From Helichrysum umbraculigerum (lineage: Eukaryota > Streptophyta > Magnoliopsida > Asterales > Asteraceae): a stretch of DNA of 64,000 nucleotides. The translations under genes were made by a program, and so were the position numbers. Shown piece after piece: positions 54,667 through 64,000 of the stretch. Under the pieces are notes generated by a model. The model worked only from the letters and a program-made list of their open reading frames with translations. It did not search any database and was not told the origin of the DNA. Every line of letters starts with the position of its first letter. Position 1 is the first letter of the stretch. The stretch is from assembly GCA_949592205.1 (NCBI GenBank), contig CATIUR010000004.1, positions 4,033,001-4,097,000 on the forward strand, in the 5' to 3' direction.

Positions 54667-55795
54667 TGTCGCACCCCCAAATTATGATGCGGAAGCGGTT
54701 CGGGTCGCGGCGCGACCAAATACGGTAATCACAGTACAAAGATATAATGAACAGCCACTATATGCGTCGTTTTACAATCGTATTGATTAAACAAAATTTT
54801 ACATCAAAAGTGTAGTTTACATTAACTCAGTTTCTGAATTGAGAGATTTACATTACATAATTACTTTATACAAAATATAATAATGCAATTAAATCTCTAA
54901 TTGATTGAATGCTGACTCGAGTTAATGAATCCTGATGGGCAGTCCAACCTACTGCTGAGTACCTGTGATACATGCTAAAAATGGTCAGCGAAATGCTGGT
55001 GAGCTCACAGGTTTGTATGTCAAAACATATTGTATGAACCGCAAGATTTTTAATTGAATTTAAATTGCAACAGCAAAATAAAATAGAGTATACAGCCATG
55101 AGCACATAGTCTGAGCTTAACTTGAGGTGTCAGATCCACATTTAAGGATTCCGATCGAGGTGCCTCCCACGAGTGCCTAATCTACACTCGCCTGAACAAA
55201 TACTAATGCGTCCGTTTACCCAGTTAGTGCGTGCTAACCTGAACGAGGATTGTCAATCCTATATGGTACCATACACTAGAATTCACGCTACATCAGTATT
55301 ACCAAACTATGTTGTGGAGGACTTTGAAATGATTAGTTGTGGAAGCTCATGTAGTATAAAGTTTAGTTTCGTACTTGCGTTCATATTGTATATAAATCGA
55401 GCAATGTATCACACCCCTGAGAAAACATTAAAAGAGGGGCCATGAGACTCACCTGAGTCTTGAGTGTTTATCTAAATAAACGTGAGTTGATTAGTCAAGC
55501 AGTGATGTCCGAAGACTTGTAACCTGTGGGCGTCCAATACGCGCGATGGTTATAAACGTGAGTACGTATCTTAAAAGATTATCTTTGTAGTTATTCGTCC
55601 AACTAGAATGTCCAAATGACTTAGATTTGGTTGATTAACTAGTCCAAATGACTACGATTTGGTTGATTTGTTTGAGTTTTGAAAACGTGTACGGCCCGTT
55701 GGTGATTGTTTGTAATAATAATTCTAAAGTATTATTAATATGATGTTGAAGTGTTATACTTATAAAGTATTTACAACTTTAGGTGACGGGGGTCC

Positions 55796-55867
55796 GGGGG
55801 CAACGCCCCTGGTTAGCGGGGTTCCAGGGGTGGCAACCCCTGGCGGGGTCCAAGGGGCACTGCCCCT
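55796..55867. repeat. Three GGGGC/GCCCC hairpins in the truncated LTR
   Basis: GGGGGCAACGCCCC (55796-55809), CCAGGGG...CCCCTGG (55824-55843) and AGGGGCACTGCCCCT (55853-55867) lie within 75 bp. They are strongly GC-rich in AT-rich surroundings and are absent from the solo LTR at 15543-18062. Confidence 0.85.
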
Positions 55868-56023
55868 GGCTGGGGTCAAGGTGCTAGGTCAGGTCGAAAA
55901 AAATTTATTTCTACTATATTGCTTTAGTGAAAAACGCATTTAAAATCTGAATTCGGTCATCGTTAAGTGATAAAATTTCAGGTCTTGACACTTAGTAAAA
56001 ACTGAGTTTTCAAAGTTCTGGTT

Positions 56024-56300
56024 TGTGCGACATTAGGTGCGACATAAGGTGTAGTGTCGCAGGTCAAGGGTTGCGACATTGATCTTTGCGTCGCTAAGTG
56101 CGACATCCACAATTTAATGTGACGTTAGGTGTTGTGTCGCTATATGCGACGTTGTTCGTTCTTGCGACGTAGGGGTCTGTGTCGCTATGTGCAACGTTAG
56201 CAATTTAATGCGACGTTGAGGCTGATATCGCACCAAGCGACATCGTGATATGTTTTGCGACATTGTGGCTGATGTCGCAATTTACCTGGGTCAAAAAGCG
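56024..56300. repeat. Array of TGCGACRT / AYGTCGCA sites in the truncated LTR
   Basis: About fifteen GTCGC or GCGAC words in both orientations, corresponding in reverse orientation to the array at 16499-16796 of the solo LTR but with diverged arms (GCGACATT, GCGACGTT, GTGTCGCA). Confidence 0.8.
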
Positions 56301-56490
56301 ACCTCAGAGTCTGATCGGACTCTGATGGCCGGAAACGTAGCCGGACTACTTTGGTTTGGTCCGAAACTTTTACCCAACCCTTATTTGGACATTATAAGCT
56401 TAGATAAACAACATTTATGAAAAATTAGTAAAATCTAAGGGTTTTCGAGAATTGTCGGAAATTTACGAATCGTCGCGAGAAAATTTACGA

Positions 56491-57847
56491 ATCTTAGGGT
56501 TTTAAGGAATTGAATGAAAGGAGTAATCATGTGTAGGTTGATGATTGATGAGATTATTTGTTATTAGAACTTGATATATGACAATACTTTAAGTCACTTG
56601 TGTGTAAAAATCGTGTATAGTGTTTGAATTTGGTGATTTGTGATTTTTGGTTCGGGTTGAGTTGTTGCAGAAACTGGGCACGTCTGATGATCTTGGGAAT
56701 CCGGCGGATTCAAGAGAATCCGGGCGGATTCCCTCTGTTTCTTTGCAACTCTGAATTAAGCAGGAATCCGGCGGATTCTCGGGTAATCCGGCTGATTCCG
56801 GCCAATGGGGAACCGGATTCAATGGAATCCGGCGTATTCTTAGGGCGGATTCTTTCGAACTCGGTCTGTCTTAAATTGTAGCCTGAAAGGGTGTCGGAAT
56901 ACGGCGGATTCATGGGAATCCGGCCGGATTCGCATGGAATCCGGCGGATTCCCACTGTTTGCTGGACTTATTATTTTAACTTGCTAGAAATTGTGTTAAT
57001 CGACTTGTGTAGTATCTTTTGCTACTTAATACATGTGTAACTGATCATAAGTGTCTAAAGTAAGTATGTATCTTATGAAACGAGTATTAACTTATAATTC
57101 TCTTGTGTCCTCAGATAAACCGAAGACTCAATAATATTTGAACTTTGAGTGAAGACGGTGACTGCGAAGGGTGAGTGGATCATTGACTCTCAGTCTAAAT
57201 TAGTTGTAACAATTTGGTTACAACGGGTAAACATGTTCTACTGTTATACTTTGTATAAGTTGCATATTGCCATGATGATTATGGAATGTGAGATTGTCAT
57301 GGGTCAATATGATATTGGGTTTGGGTACTATTACTTTGGACGACATGATGACTTTGTACATGTGTTGTTTATTGAAGTTATGTCGTATGTAGTAATAGTT
57401 CTAAACTATCGGTAAGACCACTGTTTGGCCTTCTGTGGTTATAAGCGTTACTTGGGGAACCACCACGGCATGAGGGTACCTCAAGGACCACCGATCCTCT
57501 TTGATGTATTTGTTGTGTTGCTTTGTGGAGACCAATTGCTATGCTAGTTTAGATTGGTAGTTGTGATTCATTCACTTAGCTTCGTGTTAACCCCTCTCCC
57601 TCATTCTTGCAGATTACTTTTGTGTGGGTGGGCAAGAAGTTAGTTCTGAAGAATGTTTGACTGCCTACTCTGAACATATGACATGTCGTCGTTTCTAAAC
57701 TTATGTTTTGAATTTAAATAACACCTAACTTAATGTTTGTAGTTAATATGGTTATTGTATCAACTCATCATGCATGCATAGATTATGTTTTTGGGAAATA
57801 TGTTATACGCAATCTATAATGCATGATTTGTATTTCTCGCTTCCTAT

Positions 57848-57913
<66 letters not shown>

Positions 57914-57943
57914 GTTCTTGAAAAATGATCTTGAGGTGTTATA
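56491..57943 (+). repeat. Partial element 2 LTR (3' ~1.45 kb) in copy B
   Basis: Starts at ATCTTAGGGTTTTAAGG, about 500 bp into the LTR, and ends GGTGTTATA followed by GTTTT and the same flank as the 3' LTR of element 2. It shares several site states with the 3' LTR (for example TTCTGTGG and CCACCACGG) but not all of that LTR's changes, as expected for a copy of it. Palindrome cluster 56695-56953; TA tract 57849-57910. Confidence 0.92.
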
Positions 57944-57948
57944 GTTTT

Positions 57949-58037
57949 AAGATCCGTGATAATGCGAACAATCAAATTGAAATTGTTATAGATATCTACT
58001 TGAATATGATTGTTTGCATTGTTAAATAGAAATTGTC

Positions 58038-58068
<31 letters not shown>

Positions 58069-58263
58069 TTAATTGAAAAAAGAATATATCATAACTTCCA
58101 AATTTCTAAACTTTTAAAATCTTGAACAACCGGCCGACCGTTTTTTATTGGAGTGATGTTTAACTATACTTGTTTTTTGAGATGAACAATTTTTTGAAAG
58201 ATGTGAGATCTTTGTGGATCGATTGATATCAATATGAGGAAAAACGTACAGAATAATGGATTA

Positions 58264-58299
<36 letters not shown>

Positions 58300-58492
58300 T
58301 GTTGTTAAATTGAGTCTTGTATTGAAATGAGTCAAAGTATGGTAAAATGAGTTTTTGAGCGTTTGCAATATAAATGTTTGGAAAAATGTAGTTGTTGATG
58401 TTAGTTTTAAGTTATTGGAAAGTATTGTAAATTGAGTTGGAATCATTTGTTGAAAATGTTGATTATTGGTTGCATAATTGAGACTTAATGTA

Positions 58493-58583
<91 letters not shown>
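57949..58583. other. Non-coding DNA and TA microsatellites, copy B
   Basis: Counterpart of 49087-49700. TA tracts at about 58039-58063, 58267-58295 and 58497-58584; the last is the longest in the window, at about 44 units. Confidence 0.6.
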
Positions 58584-58588
<5 letters not shown>

Positions 58589-59851
58589 AAAGGATCAAGA
58601 GGGAAGCATTAAATTTGAGGGAAGGAGGGAAGCAAATCTCAGCCACTAATTTTCTCCCACCTTTTTCATACAATAAATAATACATATACAATACCCATTT
58701 AATCAACTTTAGTCTAAAATCCAAAATTAAAGCATCAAATTCAATAATTCATCAATCAAAAACATTATAAATTTTCCAATCCATCAAACACATTCATACA
58801 TATCTTCAATTCGTCATGATTTGAAATCATCAAAAATTATGAATTTTGGGTATAACTTTTGGGTTTTTATAAAAATTTTTATTTTGCCAATGAAAACAAT
58901 AAATTAAACGAATTTCATCATACAAAACTTATGAACATGTAATTAATCGAATTATGGTTGTCATTAATCATCAAATTTCACAGATTTGAAAATATCCAGA
59001 ACGTTAACATACATTTGCAATGCATGTTAATCAAAATTACAAGTAAGATTCTTAAACATTCATATTTGTTGAATATTACCTTATATAAGTTATTATACAT
59101 CGTTGAACGTTATAACATAACATTCATCAATGTATTACAATATATATGAGTTAATATGCATTATAAATGAATGTTATAATGTTCATCAGCATGATATAAG
59201 TTAATATTCATCATAAATGAATGTTAAAGACTCAATGAGATGTTAACATGCATTTATGATGAATATGAGTTATTATACACTAATAACATATATAAGCTAA
59301 AATATTCATCATAAATGAATATTTAAATTGTAATTTTTATAATATGCATTTCAAATTAGTGTTAACTTTCTGAAAATTTTGATTTTGAGATTTTTTTGGT
59401 GTAAAACGTAAAATAACTACAAGTTTGTTTGATTATTGATGTATATGTTCGATTTATTTGAATTTTGCTTTATATACATCTCAATTTTGTACTCAATTGA
59501 ATGAATTTGTGATTTTTTATGGGTTTCTACATTTTTCTTCATGAAATCTATTTTCTAACAATTTTTTTATTGAATCTAACAATTGTTAATCAATCTTGCT
59601 CAACGAGTTGTGTAGTAGTGTTTTTAAATTTATTTTTGCAAGTTTCAAGCTTTAATTTGATGAATTTAAGATGAAAATCACGTTTTTAGTTGTTTTTGAT
59701 TATCATGCTTTTGAAATGCATGTTAACGTTCTGGGAGGTGATTTCAAGTTATTTACAAAAATGCCATCGAAATGACTTTTGAGTTGACCAGAATGTGTGG
59801 CTGAAAATCACTTCCCTCCTTCCCTAATTATTTTACTTCCCCAAGGATCTC

Positions 59852-59853
<2 letters not shown>
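58584..59853. mobile_element. Terminal-inverted-repeat element in TA repeats, copy B
   Basis: Counterpart of 49703-50981 with scattered substitutions, for example TAGGGAAAGGATC at the left end. The same AT-rich palindromic interior, no coding potential. Confidence 0.65.
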
Positions 59854-59920
<67 letters not shown>

Positions 59921-59925
59921 CTATA

Positions 59926-61288
59926 GAGTAAATTTCAAAGATGGTCCCTGTGGTTTACATCAATTTACGGATCTCGTCCCTAAACTTTTTTTCAACTTTT
60001 CGGTCCAATAAGTTTATAATCTGCTTGAAAATGGTCCCTCGTTCACTTAAAATGACTAAAATACCCTTTTCTTTTCTTTTGTTCTTTTTTAATTCTTTAC
60101 TATTGAATATATATAGAGTTATACGGAGTAATATACTAATATGTATACAGTAATATATATACCCTTCACGAAACCATAATCATCGTTTTCAATCCGATTC
60201 CATAACAGCATACGCATCCGAACATTCAAATCCCAATGACCTTAAACCATTGTTCCCAGGCCACCAGATCGACTGCTTATCTATGATTATCTTATCTGGT
60301 TAGTTTCCGGTGAGTTTCCGACAACGAAATCACAAACCATCACCATCGTGTTCTTTCTCCAGATCGTCATTTTTCATAGGTAGATCTTAATCCCTAGAAA
60401 CTAAATAACATATCTAACGAAACCCTGATGCACGGTGTTAATAACAACTTAGATGCTATCACTTTCGCCGGAGACGGAGATGGTCGGTGGCGGCAGAGGC
60501 AGCGATGGTGGGGGTTCTCGCCGCCGATCTATTATCACTGTGGTGGAGAAGAGATGGTCTAACCGAAGAAACATAGGTTTCTATTTATTGATTATCGCAT
60601 TCGTTAACGGCAAATGACCTTCCGGCGTATCATCGTTTGATTCCCAAATAAACTCCTCCGGAACGCTGTGTAGTTGTACTATACAACTTCCGTATCCAGC
60701 TTCTTCATCCAAGCGACTCTAATAAAAAATATCGTAAAATCGTTATCGGATTTATGGAATAACCATTTCTGAACGGAGTAACCGAATCTGTAATTACTTT
60801 TGCTCCTCCATAAATTATCAATTGTTTTGAGATCTGATTCGGGGATGAATTGTACTTCTGAGAAGAATACGTATCCGCGTTTTGAATGTGTTTGCTTTGG
60901 TTGAGTGAAAAGGTTGCGATGGAAATTAAATCTATGGTTGTTTGCTTCCGATCAATTATCATTGTGGTTTCCTGCCAGATTTGATTGGTATTATCGTAGA
61001 TTTGTTTTTGACATTGGGGTTGGGCATGAACGATTGAAAGAAATCAGTATGGGCTACATATTTTAAATATTAATAAATATAAATATTAGCATGAGTTAGT
61101 AACTTAATATTAAAAATAATGATTAAATGATTTAATTAAAAGAAAAGGGTATTTTAGTCATTTTATGTGGACGGGGACCATTTTCGAGCATATTGTAAAC
61201 TTATTGGATTGAAAACATGAAAAAAAAAGTTTAAGGACGAGATCCGTAAATCGATGTAAACCACAGGGACCATCTATGGAATTTACTC
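59926..61288. mobile_element. Pack-MULE carrying a GUN4 fragment, copy B
   Basis: Counterpart of 51262-52621 with the same 9-bp duplication TTATCTATA (59917-59925 and 61289-61297). It was carried along by the segmental duplication rather than inserted separately, because the flanks also match. Confidence 0.88.
60581..60899 (-). pseudogene. Captured fragment of GUN4, copy B
   Basis: Same GUN4-domain segment as in copy A. It has the same internal TAG and the same one-base deletion, so both defects predate the duplication. A few further substitutions separate the copies, for example one near 60730. It has no plausible function as protein. Confidence 0.83.
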
Positions 61289-62285
61289 TTATCTATAACA
61301 TATACTTAAACCAGAATAGCTTGGGGTAATCCTGGACCTTAATTGGTTTTTCCCATATTGATCTAAAGGTGTAGATTATTTTGATGATACTTACACTTAA
61401 CCTTCCTTTATATTTATCATTAAATAATAATAATATGTTATATATTAAATAAATTTAGAGGGAATAAATAAATTTAGTAATTATTAATACGTAATTTAAT
61501 TAAAATGCTCGGTCTACATCAAAACAATTCGGCCTCCATTAACCATTGACACGTCCGAATTTACCTACCCATGTAACACAATCATTAAAAAATAATATGT
61601 TATATTTAATTTAGAAGGAATAAATAAATTTAATAATTATTAATACGTAATTTAATCAAATATTCAGCATATATCAAAAAAATCGGCCTCCACTTACGAT
61701 TCACACATTCTAATTATTATATTTTAATATATTTTAATTATTTTGTATTTATTCTAATATATAATTTCCTATTTATTCATATTTTCCTCAAGTATATATA
61801 CTCATCTCCACCTAAATTTCCCACCATCTTTGCATTCTTTTTTTCCATGATATCTCACCATCTTCACATTCCTTTCTCCCGAAACCCTAAACCTCAAACC
61901 CTAAACCCTAACCCCTAAACGCTTTACGAAACTCTAAACTCTAAATCATACTCACCCTAAACCCTTTTAAACTCTAAACCCTAACCTTAACCGCAAATCA
62001 AATGTACAACAAATCACTAACACGTGTGTTGCTAATTTGTAAAACCCACAAAAAACGAAAAAAAAAACTTGTCAAAAGTATGCCTTGAAGGACGGAAAAC
62101 CGAAGAGAAGAAAACGCTGAAATTTATGGTGCAATTTTCATGATTTTTCGACTTGCCATTTATGAGATATTTAAGTTTTAAAAATGTGAAGGAAATGAGT
62201 ATTTGATGAAAATGAGTGGTTGAGATTGATTCCCCTATTCTCACTCAAAATTGTTACACTCATTTGAACCCTATTTTATATTCAA

Positions 62286-62327
<42 letters not shown>

Positions 62328-62340
62328 GAATTTAGAGTCG
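61289..62340. other. Non-coding DNA of copy B with a telomere-like tract
   Basis: Counterpart of 52622-53705: the ~160-bp tandem duplication (about 61432-61697), the degenerate CCCTAAA tract (about 61882-61995) and a TA microsatellite (62289-62323). No gene is visible. Confidence 0.6.
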
Positions 62341-62368
62341 CCCGCGTTGCCGCGCGTCTTATATCTAG
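62341..62368 (+). mobile_element. Helitron-like 3' terminus, copy B, with a damaged stem
   Basis: Counterpart of 53706-53733. The stem reads CCCGCG/CGCGCG, so one base pair is lost relative to copy A; CTAG at 62365-62368 is unchanged. Confidence 0.5.
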
Positions 62369-63107
62369 TTATTATTATTATTTCATTTTTGTGTCTCTTT
62401 ATGCATATGAGTTTGCCGGAGGTCTTTCTAAGAGCAGTTTTTCTACCGTCGGGTAGGGGAATGATTTGTTCTCAATATGACTATATGAGCTCCGAAACAT
62501 ATTGAAATTAATGGTCCAATAATGTTCTCTATGTTTCTCGTGAGGTTACTTGACCTTTAGTATACATGGATCATTAAGCTAATAATGACCATAAAGTTTC
62601 ACCAGTCATACAACACCTGAAGATCTATTGTTATTATTTAGGACTTTCTAAATAATGAAACAGTTGTTAATTCTTTTCACAATTTAACTACATATTATGC
62701 TTTACCTATATATATATATATATATAGGATTGGAATTAAATAATTTTAATCATAATAGGATTTGAATGCAATACATTTTTATTTTAGATCGATAGTATTG
62801 ATTTTGCTTAAAGACTCAGATTGCTCCATTTAGTTATTTAATAATTAATAAGATAAGATTTCTTTGGCAGATATGTACATGAGCTTAATTGTTTGGGGTT
62901 GTTTAATTTTTTTTTCCTATTAAGTTCCATATGTTTATAAATCGCATAATGGATATTGATAACCATATGTAACAAGTTGTAAAATAAATTTAAGTGTTTA
63001 CTTTTTGTAATGAAGAAAATGTTTGAATGAGAAAAATTATCTTTTTAGCATTACGTATGAATAAGTAAATATGTACATCTTAATTTGTTTCTATTGAAGT
63101 ATGTATA

Positions 63108-64000
63108 TGTCGCACCCCCAAATTATGATGCGGAAGCGGTTCGGGTCGCGGCGCGACCAAATACGGTAATCACAGTACAAAGATATAATGAACGACCACT
63201 ATATGCGTCGTTTTACAATCGTATTGATTAAACAAAATTTTACATCAAAAGTGTAGTTTACATTAACTCAGTTTCTGAATTGAGAGATTAAAATTCATAA
63301 TTACTTTATACAAAATATAATAATGCAATTAAATCTCTGATTGATTGAATGCTGACTCGAGTTAATGAATCCTGATTGGCAGTCCAACCTACTGCTGAGT
63401 ACCTGTGATACATGCTAAAAATGGCCAACGAAATGCTGGTGAGCTCACAGGTTTGTATGTCAAAACATATTGTATGAACCGCAAGATTTTTAATTGAATT
63501 TAAATTGCAACAGCAAAATAAAATAGAGTATACAGCCATGAGCACATACTCTGAGCTTAACTTGAGGTGTCAGATCCACATTTAAGGATTCCGATCGAGG
63601 TGCCTCCCACGAGTGCCTAATCTACACTCGCCTGAACAAATACTAATGCGTCCGTTTACCCAGTTAGTGCGTGCTAACCCGAACGAGGATTGTCAATCCT
63701 ATATGGTACCATACACTAGAATTCACGCTACATCAGTATTACCAAATAATGTTGTGTAGGACTTTGAAATGATTAGTTGTGGAAGCTCATGTAGTATAAA
63801 GTTTAGTTTCGTACTTGCGTTCATATTGTATATAAATCGAGCAATGTATCACACCCCTGAGAAAACAGTAAAAGAGGGGCCATTAGACTCACCTGAGTCT
63901 TGAGTGTTTATCTAAATAAACGTGAGTTGATTAGTCAAGCAGTGATGTTCGAAGACTTGTAACCTGTGGGCGTCCAATACGCGCGATGGTTATAAACGTG
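63108..64000 (-). mobile_element. Family-3 LTR on the minus strand, copy B (runs off the window)
   Basis: Counterpart of 54667-55560, starting TGTCGCACCCCC on the plus strand. About 890 bp are visible, close to identical with copy A. Confidence 0.8.

Larger units (their letters stand above)
47145..55560. repeat. Segmental duplication, copy A
   Basis: From inside the 3' LTR of element 2 to at least 55560 this sequence recurs at 56491-64000 in the same orientation, with high identity. Differences are mainly in TA microsatellites, the solo LTR at 47273 and the foldback MITE at 51002 (both only in A), and a 196-bp indel at 54177-54372. The right boundary lies beyond the part visible in copy B. 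Confidence 0.93.
54667..56490 (-). mobile_element. Truncated family-3 LTR on the minus strand
   Basis: Read on the minus strand it ends GGGGGTGCGACA, and its last ~700 bp match the 3' part of the solo LTR at 15543-18062 (for example the tract before AATTTGGGGGTG, the ACTCGAG and AGCAGTAGGTTGGACTGC blocks, and the GGCCCGTTGGTGAT/ACGGGCCGTACACG block). It lacks the LTR start, being cut at 56490, where element 2 LTR sequence begins abruptly. It carries two inverted-repeat clusters (55796-55867 and 56024-56300). Confidence 0.8.
56491..64000. repeat. Segmental duplication, copy B (runs off the window)
   Basis: Repeats 47145-55560 in the same orientation. The left junction at 56490/56491 joins minus-strand family-3 LTR to the interior of an element 2 LTR; only a short TAGGGTTTT-like similarity is seen there, so the join was probably not made by long homology. 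It lacks the solo LTR and foldback MITE of copy A. Confidence 0.93.

Overview
This window is nuclear DNA of a flowering plant. It has spliced genes with GT..AG introns, plant chromovirus-type Ty3 retrotransposons primed by initiator-Met tRNA, and plant telomere-type CCCTAAA motifs. A TIR-NBS-LRR resistance gene makes it a dicot rather than a grass. The style of the TNL and of the long LTRs would suit an asterid, perhaps Asteraceae, but the sequence does not prove that. Only three host genes are supportable: the first 53 codons of an importin-5-like gene (minus strand, 1-159), a complete ten-exon phospholipase D of the beta/gamma type (22841-28472, 842 aa), and a complete five-exon TNL immune receptor (32041-36594, 1111 aa). 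Almost everything else is transposable elements and their debris.

Layout. 907-9848 is a young Ty3 chromovirus (element 1), with TSD GAAAC, inserted about 750 bp upstream of the importin start codon. 9854-13694 holds no gene. 13695-15500 is a tandem duplication of a ~0.9 kb unit; each copy carries, on the minus strand, a plant snRNA-type USE + TATA promoter in front of a 7SL (SRP RNA)-like 5' end. 15543-18062 is a 2.5 kb solo LTR in a poly-G target. 18107-18844 is a hAT MITE. The PLD gene follows, then Helitron and Mutator debris, a Mutator-like element just upstream of the TNL, and the TNL gene. 36.6-39.8 kb is a field of MITEs and SINEs. 39806-49081 is a second, related chromovirus (element 2), with TSD GTTTT; its gag-pol is riddled with stops and its 3' LTR contains a copia-like solo LTR.

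From 47.1 kb to the end the window is a tandem segmental duplication (copy A 47145-55560+, copy B 56491-64000+). Each copy contains the end of element 2's 3' LTR, a TIR element, a Pack-MULE that has captured part of the chloroplast-biogenesis gene GUN4, a telomere-like tract, a Helitron terminus and a minus-strand LTR of the same family as the 15.5 kb solo LTR.

The most unusual signal is shared by the LTRs. Four LTR families here each carry a cluster of CpG-containing inverted repeats in an otherwise AT-rich LTR. In the two related chromoviruses the clusters sit at the same LTR position but have unrelated stem sequences, as if a hairpin module were being exchanged. The second notable signal is the tandem 7SL-like Pol III units. 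All family calls rest on motifs and memory, since no database search was possible.
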